Part shown: piece after piece, positions 56,292 through 64,000 of the stretch
Numbering within the stretch: position 1 is the first letter of the stretch
Layout: each line of letters starts with the position of its first letter
Assembly (NCBI RefSeq): GCF_900114785.1
Contig: NZ_FOUG01000008.1
Span: 186,001-250,000 of the forward strand
DNA length: 64,000 nt
From: Variovorax sp. OV329
GTDB lineage: Bacteria > Pseudomonadota > Gammaproteobacteria > Burkholderiales > Burkholderiaceae_C
Direction of reading: 5' to 3'
Position numbers and translations under genes: made by a program
Notes under the pieces: model-generated
Told to the model about the DNA's origin: nothing
The model's input: only the letters and a program-made list of their open reading frames with translations
Database searches by the model: none

Positions 56292-57398
56292 ATGAACACG
56301 CAGCCAAGCGCCGAGCGCGCCGACCCCATGAACCGGATTATCGATGCCGCGCTGAAGCGCGCCGAAGGCGGCTGGCTGCCCTTCGACCGCTTCATGGCCC
56401 TGGCCCTGTACTCGCCGGGCCTGGGCTACTACGCCAACACCCTGGCCAAGTTCGGCCACATGCCGACTTCCGGCAGCGACTTCGTCACCGCGCCCGAGCT
56501 GTCGCCGCTGTTCGGCCAGAGCCTGGCGGTGGCGGTGGAAGATGCGCTCACGCACACCGGCACGAAGGAAGTGTGGGAGTTCGGTGCCGGCTCGGGCGCA
56601 CTGGCACAGCAGCTGCTGGGTGCATTGGGCGACCGCATCGAGCGCTACACCATCGTCGACCTCTCGGGCACGCTGCGCGAGCGCCAGCAGCAGGCGCTGG
56701 CGTCCTGGGGCGACAAGGTGCAGTGGCTGGGCGAGCTGCCCGAGACGATGCAGGGCGTGATCGTGGGCAACGAGGTGCTGGACGCCATGCCGGTGAAGCT
56801 GCTGGCACGCATCCAGGGCCAATGGTTCGAGCGCGGCGTGGTGCGCGGCCCGGACGGCACGCTGCGCTACGCCGACCAGGAAACCGGACTGCGCCCGCCG
56901 GTGGAAGTGGAAGGCGCGCACGACTACGTCACCGAGATCCATCCGCAGGCCGAGGCCTTCGTCGCCACCCTGGCGGACCGGCTGGAGCGCGGCGCCGCCT
57001 TCCTCATCGACTACGGCTTTCCGGAGGCCGAGTACTACCACCCGCAGCGCCACATGGGCACGGTGATGTGCCACCAGGGCCACAAGTCGGACGGCAATCC
57101 GCTGGTGGACGTGGGCCTCAAGGACATCACGGCGCATGTCAACTTCACCGGCGTGGCGCTGGCCGGGCAGGAGGCCGGGCTGGCGGTGCTGGGCTACTGC
57201 AACCAGGCCCGCTTCCTCATCAATTGCGGCCTGGTGCCGCGGCTGGAAAGCGCAAACGTTCAGCAGCGGGCGATGGCGGCGCGGCTCATCCACGAGCACG
57301 AGATGGGCGAGCTGTTCAAGGTGCTGGGCTTCTGCGCCGGCGTCGAGCCCTGGGACAGCGTTGGCTTCCGCGAGGGCGATCGCACCCACACGCTGTGA
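56292..57398 (+). CDS. SAM-dependent methyltransferase, MidA/NDUFAF7 family
   Basis: 368-aa protein. Signature blocks: FDRFMALALYSPGLGYYANT, SGSDFVTAPELSPLFGQSLA, the SAM motif EVWEFGAGSGALAQQLL, GVIVGNEVLDAMPVKL, LIDYGFPEAEYYHPQRHMGT and the C-terminal FKVLGFCAG. In mitochondria the homologue methylates an Arg of complex I subunit NDUFS2; bacterial members are uncharacterised. Its start overlaps the possible ATG of the divergent folM gene. Confidence 0.9.
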   Translation: MNTQPSAERADPMNRIIDAALKRAEGGWLPFDRFMALALYSPGLGYYANTLAKFGHMPTSGSDFVTAPELSPLFGQSLAVAVEDALTHTGTKEVWEFGAGSGALAQQLLGALGDRIERYTIVDLSGTLRERQQQALASWGDKVQWLGELPETMQGVIVGNEVLDAMPVKLLARIQGQWFERGVVRGPDGTLRYADQETGLRPPVEVEGAHDYVTEIHPQAEAFVATLADRLERGAAFLIDYGFPEAEYYHPQRHMGTVMCHQGHKSDGNPLVDVGLKDITAHVNFTGVALAGQEAGLAVLGYCNQARFLINCGLVPRLESANVQQRAMAARLIHEHEMGELFKVLGFCAGVEPWDSVGFREGDRTHTL

Positions 57399-57410
57399 GC
57401 TGAAGCGTCG

Positions 57411-57656
57411 CTAGCCGACGAAGGCGAAGCGCGGCTGGCGCCTGCCCTCGATCTCCACTTCCTCGAAGAACATGGCGTGCGGTCGCACCCACAGGCCGCT
57501 CGCGTTGTAGAGCGGCTTGTAGACCACCAGCGGCTCCAGCGTCTCGCTGTGGCGCGCGACGCCGATCACCTCGTAGTCCAGGCCCTTGTAGTGGCGGTAG
57601 CGGCCCGTGCGCGTGGCGGGCAGCGGGGGCAGGTCGTCGTCCTGGCTGCTGTTCAT
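57411..57656 (-). CDS. DUF1653 domain protein
   Basis: 81-aa protein. The DUF1653 signature is visible as GRYRHYKGLDYEVIGVARHS followed by EPLVVYKPLY and LWVRPHAMFFEEV. It is cytoplasmic, with no membrane segment or signal. The start overlaps the VOC gene upstream by 4 bp. Function unknown. Confidence 0.88.
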   Translation of the reverse strand: MNSSQDDDLPPLPATRTGRYRHYKGLDYEVIGVARHSETLEPLVVYKPLYNASGLWVRPHAMFFEEVEIEGRRQPRFAFVG

Positions 57657-58066
57657 GGTTCCGGGGGTCCCTTGAGTTCGACCACGTTGCCTTCCGGGTC
57701 CGAGAGGTAGATGGACGGGCCTTCGCCCTGCGCGCCGTAGCGCGGCGCCGTGGCGCCGGCCTGCACGCCGTGGGCCTGCAGGTGGGCGCGGATGGCCGGC
57801 TCGTCGAAGGGCTGGACCGCGAGGCAGAAATGGTCGAGGTTGCGGCCTTCCTTGCCCGGCGCCGCGCCGCCTTCGCGGCCCAGCTTGCCGTCGATGGGCA
57901 CCAGGTCGATCAAGGCGCTGCCGGCGCGCAGCTGGATCAGGCCGATGTCGTCCTGCCGTTTTTCCAGCGGGCAGCCGAGCACGTCGACATAGAAGTGCAG
58001 CATGCGCTCCAGGTCGACCACGCGCAGCACGATGTGGTCCAGGCCCTGGATGGAGAGGGCGGTCAT
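57653..58066 (-). CDS. VOC-fold (glyoxalase/bleomycin-resistance type) protein
   Basis: 137-aa vicinal-oxygen-chelate protein with metal-site candidates in GLDHIVLRVVDLERMLHFYV (His), NLDHFCLAVQPFDE (His) and SIYLSDPEGNVVELKG (Glu). It belongs to a subgroup annotated as virulence-related VOC proteins. The substrate is unknown. It is coupled on both sides: ATGA overlaps with the GNAT gene upstream and DUF1653 downstream. Confidence 0.87.
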   Translation of the reverse strand: MTALSIQGLDHIVLRVVDLERMLHFYVDVLGCPLEKRQDDIGLIQLRAGSALIDLVPIDGKLGREGGAAPGKEGRNLDHFCLAVQPFDEPAIRAHLQAHGVQAGATAPRYGAQGEGPSIYLSDPEGNVVELKGPPEP

Positions 58067-58521
58067 CGCAGGGTGCGCGTCATGAACACGCTGCAGGGGT
58101 CTTCGACATAGCTGGCGAATGGCCCGCACTCCGCGAAGCCGGCGCTGGCGTAGAGCTGGCGCGCCGGCGCGAACTCGGGCTGCGAGCCGGTCTCCAGGCT
58201 CAGGCGCTTCAGGCCGCGGCGCTGCGCCTCGCCCAGGATGTGCTGCAGCATCGCGCGGCCCGCGCCAGTGCGCCGCCGCGCGCCGGACACGCGCATGGAC
58301 TTGATCTCGCCGTGCCCATCGTCCAGCGTCTTGAGTGCGCCGCAGCCCAGCAGCTCGCTGCCGGCCCAGGCGGTCCAGAAGGTGATCTCGGGGCGGCGCA
58401 GGCCCTCCAGGTCGAGCGCGTGCACGCTCTCGGGCGGCGAGATGCGGCGCATGTCCTGCAGGTGTTCCTCCAGCAGCGCGTGGATCTCGGGGCCGCGCAG
58501 GTCGTCGGTTCGGATGTGCAT
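58063..58521 (-). CDS. GNAT-family N-acetyltransferase
   Basis: 152-aa acetyl-CoA-dependent transferase. The acetyl-CoA-binding motif is RVSGARRRTGAGRAMLQHIL and the C-terminal block LSLETGSQPEFAPARQLYAS. It resembles the YsnE/PA4866-like N-acetyltransferase group (IRTDDLRGPEIHALLEEHL start). Target unknown. Overlaps the VOC gene by 4 bp. Confidence 0.88.
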   Translation of the reverse strand: MHIRTDDLRGPEIHALLEEHLQDMRRISPPESVHALDLEGLRRPEITFWTAWAGSELLGCGALKTLDDGHGEIKSMRVSGARRRTGAGRAMLQHILGEAQRRGLKRLSLETGSQPEFAPARQLYASAGFAECGPFASYVEDPCSVFMTRTLR

Positions 58522-58534
58522 GTTCTCTGTAGAT

Positions 58535-58927
58535 TCAAAGCCGAGGCGGCCGGGCGTAGCTCACGGTGAGCATCTCCCACTGGTGGCCCTCGGGCACGTT
58601 CCAGTAGACCATGCGCCCGCCGTAGTCGGTGTTGATCTGCCGGTCGACAGGACCACGCACGCTGCTTCGGTAGTCGATGCCGGAGGCCTGGAGGCGCGCG
58701 AGGATCTGGTCGAACTCCGCCTCGCCCACGCGAAAGCAGAAGTGCTGCACCGGGAAATCCTCGTCGGTCTCGATGAAGTCCAGCGTCAGGCCGCCGTTGA
58801 CGTACACCGCGTAGAAGGGCCCGCCCGCGGCCGGGCCGCTGGGCACGCCGAGCAGCCTGGCCAGCTGCCGTGCCGACTCGTCGCGGTGGCGGGCGGAAAC
58901 GATGGAATGGTCCAGCTCGATGCTCAT
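58535..58927 (-). CDS. VOC-fold protein
   Basis: 130-aa vicinal-oxygen-chelate protein (MSIELDHSIVSARHRDESAR onward). Likely metal-binding positions are His in LDHSIVSA, His in VQHFCFRVGEAEFD and Glu in HQWEMLTVSY. It is the second of three VOC genes within 4 kb and unlike the first in sequence. Function unknown. The ATG at 58927 is chosen because the upstream frame has no family similarity. Confidence 0.85.
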   Translation of the reverse strand: MSIELDHSIVSARHRDESARQLARLLGVPSGPAAGGPFYAVYVNGGLTLDFIETDEDFPVQHFCFRVGEAEFDQILARLQASGIDYRSSVRGPVDRQINTDYGGRMVYWNVPEGHQWEMLTVSYARPPRL

Positions 58928-58937
58928 GGGTCTTCTC

Positions 58938-60095
58938 CTAGCGCCAGGCATTGCCGACCTGGATGTACCAGGCATCTTCCTCCGGTCCCCTTGCATAGTC
59001 GATGCCGACCCACAGGCCCAGCTGCCTGGCGATCAGGTAGCGGAAACCCACGCCCTTGGACACCTGGCTGGCGACGTCGCCGACGCTTTCCTGCCGGCCC
59101 CAGGCACGGCCCGCGCCGATGAAGCCGATGGCGGCCCAGCGCGGCGTCACGTTCCAGCGCAGCTCGGTCTCCAGCACGGCGGTGTTGTCGTCCTGGTAGC
59201 GCGCCGCCGGGATGCCGCGCAGGTCGATGAAGGGCAACTGGTAGAAGGGCACCTGGCCGCGCGCCGCCCGCGCATCGGCGCGCCCGCCCAGCACCAGCTC
59301 CTTGCCGATCGGCAGGTAGGCGAACACGTGGCCGCGGTAGGTCTGGAAGCGGGTGTCGCTGCCCCAGTCGGGGTCGTAGAACATCGCATCCACCGCGCCG
59401 GTCCAGCCCTTGTTGGGCGTGAAGATGTTGTCGCGCGAGTCGTGCTCCAGCGTGAGCCCCAGGCCCGAGCTCTTCCGGGTCATCTCGTCGGGCAGCAGGT
59501 GCGAGAGCTGGCCGTCCAGGTCGACCTTGCTGTTCAGGTTGAGGTAGATCCAGCGCACGCCCAGGAAGTTGTTGCTGTCGCCCAGGCGCCGCAGCACCTG
59601 CTGGCTCGACATCCAGCCGTCCAGCGAATAGGCCAGGCTGCGCGTGCCGCTCTCGAGCTGGCCGCCCACGCCGTAGAAGTTGAGGTTGACGTCGGTGCGG
59701 CCGATGCCGCCGCGGTAGCGCCACTTGTCCTCGTCGAAGCTGGCCATGCCGCCGCCGAAGAGGGCGCGCGTGCCGTTCTCGGTGCCGATGCCGCCCACCA
59801 CCCAGATGTCGGGCGGCGTGAGGTGGCCGGTCTCCCTGGCCCGCTCGGCGCTCTCGCGGATGGAGTTGCGCACGAACATCAGCGCCACGCCGCCGCCGTA
59901 GCCCACCGCCGGCTCGGTGACGACGATGGGAATGGGCAGGAATCCCTTGCGGTTGACCAGCCAGTCGGACACGTCCAGGTAGCCGTCGCCCGGGTCGATG
60001 AAGCCCTCCATGAAGGCATGCCCGGGCAGGCTGAAACCGGCAGTGGCCAGGGCACAGGCCAGGGCGATGGCGCGCTTCATCGTCTTCCAGGGCAT
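58938..60095 (-). CDS. BamA/TamA (D15)-type outer-membrane beta-barrel protein
   Basis: 385-aa protein: signal peptide (RAIALACALATAGFSLPGHA), a short N-terminal piece (FIDPGDGYLDVSDWLV) and a 16-strand-like barrel rich in alternating aromatic residues (YRGGIGRTDVNLNFYGVGG, GLGLTLEHDSRDNIFTPNKG, IGFIGAGRAWGRQE). The segment LTLEHDSRDNIFTPNKG is the D15 surface-antigen signature. It lacks POTRA repeats, so it is not BamA itself. AAGGAAG before the ATG at 60095 supports this start. Role unknown; possibly a secretion or lipid-exchange barrel. Confidence 0.83.
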   Translation of the reverse strand: MPWKTMKRAIALACALATAGFSLPGHAFMEGFIDPGDGYLDVSDWLVNRKGFLPIPIVVTEPAVGYGGGVALMFVRNSIRESAERARETGHLTPPDIWVVGGIGTENGTRALFGGGMASFDEDKWRYRGGIGRTDVNLNFYGVGGQLESGTRSLAYSLDGWMSSQQVLRRLGDSNNFLGVRWIYLNLNSKVDLDGQLSHLLPDEMTRKSSGLGLTLEHDSRDNIFTPNKGWTGAVDAMFYDPDWGSDTRFQTYRGHVFAYLPIGKELVLGGRADARAARGQVPFYQLPFIDLRGIPAARYQDDNTAVLETELRWNVTPRWAAIGFIGAGRAWGRQESVGDVASQVSKGVGFRYLIARQLGLWVGIDYARGPEEDAWYIQVGNAWR

Positions 60096-60108
60096 CGATC
60101 GCTTCCTT

Positions 60109-60810
60109 TCAGGTGCGGGAGATGACGCGCACCACGCTTTCGCGGTGGTCGGCAAAGCCCATGCGCCGGTACAGGGCCACGGCGCCTTCGTTGGTGCTCA
60201 TCACGTGCAGCACCGGCGTCTCGCCGCGCTGCATCTGCCGGCGGACCAGCTTCGCCATCAGCCGGCGCGCGAGGCCGCGGCCCTGGAAGTCGGGGTGCGT
60301 GCACACGCCGCTGATCTCGCGCAGGGCGCCGGCATGGCAACGCTCGCCGGCCATGGCCATCAGGCGGCCGCCCTCGTCGAAGAAGCCGAAGTACTCGCCC
60401 AGCTCGATGGTGCGCACACCGAACGGGCCGGGGCGGGTGAGGGCCACCAGCTCGAGGATCTGCGGCAGGTGCCCGGGGACTAGCGTCTTCGCGTCGGGCG
60501 CCTCGTCTTCGGCCGGCGGCGGTGCGCGCCAGATCATCTTGCGCATCAGCGCCTGCGCGTCGATTTGCCAGCCAGCGGGCGCCGGGCTCGACCAGCCGTC
60601 GCAATAGAACTGTTCGCCCTGTGCGCACAGCGGCAGCAGCGCATCGAGGCGGGGCCGCGATGGATCGGCGAAAGCCACGATGGGCGAAAAGCCGGCCGCG
60701 AAGCGCCGAACCTCGCCGTCGCCCGCGGCGAAATGCGATTGCGCGCCGCCCAGGGCGTGCCAGAAGAGGTTGTCCAGCAGCGCGTCGGGAGCCGGGACCG
60801 GGACGCTCAC
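60109..60810 (-). CDS. GNAT-family N-acetyltransferase
   Basis: 233-aa protein with an N-terminal ~110-residue extension and a C-terminal GNAT domain. The acetyl-CoA loop is VCTHPDFQGRGLARRLMAKL and the last block GAVALYRRMGFADHRESVVRV. It is of the FR47-like type. The stop overlaps nothing, but its start overlaps the next GNAT gene's stop by 4 bp (ATGA). Substrate unknown. Confidence 0.88.
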   Translation of the reverse strand: MSVPVPAPDALLDNLFWHALGGAQSHFAAGDGEVRRFAAGFSPIVAFADPSRPRLDALLPLCAQGEQFYCDGWSSPAPAGWQIDAQALMRKMIWRAPPPAEDEAPDAKTLVPGHLPQILELVALTRPGPFGVRTIELGEYFGFFDEGGRLMAMAGERCHAGALREISGVCTHPDFQGRGLARRLMAKLVRRQMQRGETPVLHVMSTNEGAVALYRRMGFADHRESVVRVISRT

Positions 60811-61256
60811 TTGGCCGGGTCCTCGCGGGGCGCCTGCAGGTAGCCGCGCTCCACCGCCTGGGCCTGGTTCTGGAAGATGGCCATGGCGGTGTTCATGCGC
60901 GCGAAGCCCAGCTTCTCGTAGAAGGCCTCCTTGCCCGGCACCGCGTACAGGATGATCTTGCGGTGCCCGCGAGAGGCTTCCACCAGCCGCGACACCAGCT
61001 CGCGGCCCAGGCCCGTGCCCTGGTGGCTGGGCAGCACGGCGATGTCGCAGATGTAGGCGCAGTCGATGCCGTCCGCCAGCGCCCGGCCTGCGCCGACCAG
61101 CGCGCCGTCCTCGTAGACCAGGAACCTGAACATGCTGTGGGTGAAGGCCGTCTTCAGCCCCTGCGGGCTCTTGTCGCCCAAGGGCGCGGCGCGGTAGAGG
61201 GCCGAGAGTTCCTCCCAGTCGAGGGCATCGAGGGCGCTGGTCCAGTGCAATGGCAT
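60807..61256 (-). CDS. GNAT-family N-acetyltransferase
   Basis: 149-aa protein. Signature: ICDIAVLPSHQGTGLGRELV (acetyl-CoA loop) and FYEKLGFARMNTAMAIF. The start region SALDALDWEELSALYRAAPL resembles aralkylamine/arylamine-type small GNATs. Adjacent to and coupled with a second, unrelated GNAT gene. The ATG at 61256 fits the family length. Confidence 0.88.
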   Translation of the reverse strand: MPLHWTSALDALDWEELSALYRAAPLGDKSPQGLKTAFTHSMFRFLVYEDGALVGAGRALADGIDCAYICDIAVLPSHQGTGLGRELVSRLVEASRGHRKIILYAVPGKEAFYEKLGFARMNTAMAIFQNQAQAVERGYLQAPREDPAK

Positions 61257-61269
61257 CGTGGCGAAGTCC

Positions 61270-61659
61270 TCAGGCCGGTTCGTGGCAGACGGCCTCGACG
61301 TTGTGGCCGTCCGGGTCGCGCACGAAGGCGCCGTAGTAGTGGGCATGGTAGTGCGGCCGCACGCCCGGTGCGCCGTTGTCCGTCCCGCCCGCGGCCAGCG
61401 CGGCGGCGTGGAAGGCATCGACCTGCGTCCGGCTCTTCACACGGAAGGCCACGTGCACCGGCGGCGTGTTGGCGGCGTCGGCGCCGCCGACCCAGAAGTC
61501 GGGCTTGGGCGCCTCCCCGAAGCCGGCCACCGGCTGGTTGCCGGTGAGTTCCTTGGGCACCTCCATGATCAGCGTGTAGCCCAGCGGCGCCAGCGCCTGC
61601 TGGTAGAAAACCTTGCTGCGTTCGTAGTTCGTGGCGGTGATGCCGATGTGGTCGATCAT
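61270..61659 (-). CDS. VOC-fold protein (glyoxalase-like)
   Basis: 129-aa protein with metal-site candidates in MIDHIGITATNYERSKVFY, PPVHVAFRVKSRTQVDAF and DPDGHNVEAVCHE. Of the common bacterial group with Asp-Pro-Asp-Gly-His-Asn near the C-terminus. Detoxification of a small electrophile or thiol adduct is typical of the family; the substrate is not known. Divergent from the HisN-like gene. Confidence 0.88.
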   Translation of the reverse strand: MIDHIGITATNYERSKVFYQQALAPLGYTLIMEVPKELTGNQPVAGFGEAPKPDFWVGGADAANTPPVHVAFRVKSRTQVDAFHAAALAAGGTDNGAPGVRPHYHAHYYGAFVRDPDGHNVEAVCHEPA

Positions 61660-61765
61660 GGGCGTTTCTTTTTTTCGAAGTGAGGGCGGAAGCGCCGATT
61701 TGAACCACATCCGCGCGCCAGGGGCAAGGCGCAGCGGTGCCTCGCACTTCGCGTTTAATCCGGGA

Positions 61766-62554
61766 ATGCCGACCCCGAATTCATTCGAACTCCTTTCCGT
61801 GGCCAATGCGCTGGCCGACGCGGCCGCGGCGCAGTCCATGCGCTACTTCCGCACGCCGCTGGAAATCATCAGCAAGGACGACCAGAGCCCCGTGACCCTG
61901 GCCGACCGCGCCGCCGAAAGCGCCATGCGCGAGATCCTCGCGGCGCAGAGCCCGCAGGACGGCATCTATGGCGAGGAGCACGGCCGCGAGCGGCTCGATG
62001 CCGAGCGCGTCTGGGTGCTGGACCCCATCGACGGAACTCGCAGCTTCATCACCGGCTCGCCGCTGTGGGGCACGCTGATCGGCGTGCTCGAAGCCGGCCG
62101 GGTTCGACTGGGCCTGGTGGACATGCCGGTGCTGGGTGAGCGCTGGTGGGGCCTGTCGGACGACCGCGGCCACCTGGCCCTGCGCAATGGCCGCCGGGTG
62201 CATGCCAGCACCTGCGCGCGCATCGAGGAGGCTCGCATCGTCACCACCTCGCCGGACATCTTCGGCGCGGCCGACTGGCAGGCCTTCGACACCTTGAGCA
62301 AGCGCTGCGCCATGCGCCGCTTCGGCGGCGACTGCTACGGCTATGCGCAACTGGCCGGCGGCACCATCGACCTGGTGGTGGAGACCGGCCTGCAGCCCTA
62401 CGACTACCTGGGCCCGGCCGGCCTCATCGAAGCCGCCGGCGGTGTCATCACCGACTGGGAAGGCCGGCCCCTGGGCCTGGAGTCCGACGGCCGCGTGATC
62501 GCCGCTGCCACGCCCGAACTGCACCGCGCCGCGCTGGCTTTGCTGCAGGCCTAG
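61766..62554 (+). CDS. Inositol-monophosphatase-family phosphatase, histidinol-phosphatase-like
   Basis: 262-aa Mg2+-dependent phosphatase. Metal motif 1 is IYGEEHGRE and motif 2 is VWVLDPIDGTRSFITGSPLW; GGDCYGYAQLAGGTIDLVVE and LQPYDYLGPAGLIEAAGG complete the active site. This pattern is closest to the HisN-type histidinol-phosphate phosphatases of actinobacteria and alphaproteobacteria, but no histidine gene is nearby, so the substrate is uncertain. Confidence 0.85.
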   Translation: MPTPNSFELLSVANALADAAAAQSMRYFRTPLEIISKDDQSPVTLADRAAESAMREILAAQSPQDGIYGEEHGRERLDAERVWVLDPIDGTRSFITGSPLWGTLIGVLEAGRVRLGLVDMPVLGERWWGLSDDRGHLALRNGRRVHASTCARIEEARIVTTSPDIFGAADWQAFDTLSKRCAMRRFGGDCYGYAQLAGGTIDLVVETGLQPYDYLGPAGLIEAAGGVITDWEGRPLGLESDGRVIAAATPELHRAALALLQA

Positions 62555-62567
62555 ACTGGGCCTTTAC

Positions 62568-62765
62568 ATGATTCGCTGGCTGATCGTCGTCGTGCTTGCA
62601 CTGCTCCTGTTCCAGGGGCTGGCGGCCTGGTTGCGCCGGCATTTCGGCTTCGGGCGGCTGCCGGGCGACTTCGCCTTCCGTGCCTTCGGCCGCGACTGGG
62701 ACCTGCCCATCGGCAGCACCGTCGCACTGACCGTCATTGCGGCGCTGGTCGCGCGCTGGATCTGA
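62568..62765 (+). CDS. DUF2905 small membrane protein
   Basis: 65-aa protein with two transmembrane helices, IRWLIVVVLALLLFQGLAAW and IGSTVALTVIAALVARWI. The loop GFGRLPGDFAFRAFGRDWDLPIG is the DUF2905 signature. Located 13 bp after the phosphatase gene and likely cotranscribed. Function unknown. Confidence 0.88.
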   Translation: MIRWLIVVVLALLLFQGLAAWLRRHFGFGRLPGDFAFRAFGRDWDLPIGSTVALTVIAALVARWI

Positions 62766-62784
62766 AAGAGGAACGAGACAAGCC

Positions 62785-63711
62785 ATGAGAGCCTGCGTAG
62801 ACATCGGCGGCACCAAGGTGGCCGTCAGCCTGTCCAGGGACAGCGCCTCGCCCCTGGTCGGCCGCCGGACCGAGCCGACCGCCACCACGGGCGCCAACGA
62901 CGCGGTGGCGCGGCAGATCCTGCGCCTGGTCGACGAAGCCTGTGCCGAGCAGGGCGTGGACCCGAAGAGCGTGGACTGCGTCGCGGTCTCCACCGCCGGC
63001 CCCTTCGAACTCAACGAGGGCCTGGTGGAACTGGCCTCGCCCAACATCTGCGGCGGCATCGCCGGGCCGGCGCGCGGCCTGCCCAACGACTGGCGCACCG
63101 CCTTGCTGGAAGCCCCGCTGAAGAAGCGCTTCGCCCGCGTGCGGGTGGAGAACGACGGCGTGGCCGCGCTGGAGGCCGAGCGCCGCTGGGGTGCGCTGCA
63201 GGGCCTGGACCACTGCGCCTACGTCACATGGAGCACCGGCGTCGGCGTGGGACTGTGCGTGGATGGCCGCATCCTGCGCGGCAAGAACGGCAACGCCGGC
63301 CACGCGGGCCACAGCTTCGTGGTGGACGATGCCAGCGGCGCCCTGTGCGGCTGCGGCAACGTCGGCGACGTGGAGGGGCTGGTCGCCGGCAACTCGATGG
63401 CGCGCCGCTTCGGCCAGCCGCCGGCCGAGTTGTTCGCGGCCGCGGCTGCCGGCGACCCGCATGCGCGCGGCATCACCGATGCGCTGTGCCGCGTGATGGG
63501 CCGCATGCTCTACAACCTGATCGCCACGCTGGACCTGCAGCGCATCAGCCTGGGTGGCAGCGTGTTCTGGCACAACCGCGACTTCCTGCTGCCGCGGCTG
63601 CAGGCGCAGATCGACGGCCACCTGCCGCCGCTCACCCGCGGCGTGCTGCTGGTAGCGGCGGGGCTGGGCGACAGCGTAGGCGACTACGCGGCGCTGGCCC
63701 TGCTGGACTGA
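62785..63711 (+). CDS. ROK-family sugar kinase-like protein
   Basis: 308-aa protein with the ATP-binding start CVDIGGTKVAVSLS, the catalytic Asp in VRVENDGVAALEAE, a sugar-site stretch GNAGHAGHSF and C-terminal ISLGGSVFWHNRDFLLPRL. GAGGAAC precedes the ATG. The zinc-binding segment reads CGCGNVGDVE: two cysteines remain (188, 190) but the third is Asp195. Likely phosphorylates glucose, N-acetylglucosamine or a relative, but substrate and activity are open. Confidence 0.85.
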   Translation: MRACVDIGGTKVAVSLSRDSASPLVGRRTEPTATTGANDAVARQILRLVDEACAEQGVDPKSVDCVAVSTAGPFELNEGLVELASPNICGGIAGPARGLPNDWRTALLEAPLKKRFARVRVENDGVAALEAERRWGALQGLDHCAYVTWSTGVGVGLCVDGRILRGKNGNAGHAGHSFVVDDASGALCGCGNVGDVEGLVAGNSMARRFGQPPAELFAAAAAGDPHARGITDALCRVMGRMLYNLIATLDLQRISLGGSVFWHNRDFLLPRLQAQIDGHLPPLTRGVLLVAAGLGDSVGDYAALALLD

Positions 63712-63732
63712 TCCGCTTTCGGCAGGCGGGCC

Positions 63733-64000
63733 TCAGGTCCGCGGCGCCGCGGCGAACTCGGTCACCTGCCGCAGCACCTGCGCGTCCTGCAGCAGCCTGC
63801 GGTGCCCCAGGCCCTCGGTGGCCACCAGCCGTGCGCCGGCGATGGCCTGCGTGAAGGCTTCGCCATCGGCGAAGCGGTTGACCGCATCGCCCCGGTCGTG
63901 CACCACCAGGGTTCTTGCATCGATGCGCGGACCCACCGCGGCCGGCTCGAAGCGCGACATCAGGATGCCCTCGCGCGCCTCGATGCGCCGCTGCATGGCG
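63733..64000 (-). CDS. Alpha/beta hydrolase, C-terminal fragment cut by the window edge
   Basis: About 89 C-terminal residues. The acid/His part of an alpha/beta hydrolase is visible: TLVVHDRGDAVNRFADGEAF (Asp) and LVATEGLGHRRLLQDAQVLRQV (His in GLGHRR). The nucleophile half lies outside the window, so the family cannot be named further. Confidence 0.75.
   Translation of the reverse strand, partial: AMQRRIEAREGILMSRFEPAAVGPRIDARTLVVHDRGDAVNRFADGEAFTQAIAGARLVATEGLGHRRLLQDAQVLRQVTEFAAAPRT

Overview
This is high-GC, strongly biased coding DNA. The gene order (DUF2244-coxB-coxA-ctaG-DUF2970-coxC-surf1-ctaA-ctaB-sco, solitary opgH, miaB joined to a GlrK/GlrR-type two-component system, orphan DUF1653/DUF2905/DUF4136 genes) fits a betaproteobacterium of the order Burkholderiales, most likely a Comamonadaceae (Variovorax/Acidovorax-like) chromosome. 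No rRNA, tRNA, CRISPR array, phage gene or transposase was recognised.

Layout. 0-5.5 kb: a CoA-dependent hydroxycinnamate (ferulate-type) catabolic block on the minus strand (ABC substrate-binding protein, SDR dehydrogenase, feruloyl-CoA synthase, enoyl-CoA hydratase) diverging from an amidohydrolase across a perfect 7-bp-arm palindrome. 5.5-6.2 kb: gene-free stretch holding two related ~260-bp inverted-repeat elements, each carrying a shared 30-bp core and a hairpin. 6.2-12.2 kb: KefC/KefF potassium efflux pair, a solitary ParA-like ATPase, a MaoC hydratase, trmL, comF and bioC. 12.3-22.3 kb: a complete aa3-type cytochrome c oxidase operon with structural subunits, copper chaperones, heme A synthesis genes and several tiny membrane proteins. 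22.3-25.1 kb: DNA-alkylation-repair-like protein, a small secreted lipoprotein plus cupredoxin pair behind a possible ECF-type promoter, and a LysE exporter. 25.2-33.2 kb: opgH without opgG, then glrR-qseG-like-glrK-miaB. 33.4-37.8 kb: an RND efflux adaptor/pump pair.

37.9-52.2 kb is the standout: a five-gene minus-strand operon for a small hybrid NRPS-PKS natural product. The first megasynthase (about 2263 aa) reads A-T-KS-AT-ACP-aminotransferase and starts with an adenylation domain whose binding-pocket residues read as threonine. The second (1659 aa) reads C-A-T-C-T with an A domain whose pocket reads as serine, and ends in a C-T pair with no adenylation or thioesterase domain. A phosphopantetheinyl transferase and two alpha/beta hydrolases follow with overlapping reading frames. 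One hydrolase has a GxCxG (cysteine) nucleophile elbow; the other lacks the nucleophile. From domain order alone the assembly line should make a Thr-plus-malonate 3,4-diamino-5-hydroxyhexanoyl unit joined to Ser, with release by an unusual route.

52.6-64 kb: ordinary housekeeping and accessory genes: histidine phosphatase, DUF4136 lipoprotein, ttcA, folB-folM, a MidA-like methyltransferase, a group of three GNAT acetyltransferases and three VOC-fold proteins, a BamA-type beta-barrel, an inositol-monophosphatase-family phosphatase, a ROK sugar kinase with an altered zinc motif, and the C-terminal end of a hydrolase cut by the window edge.
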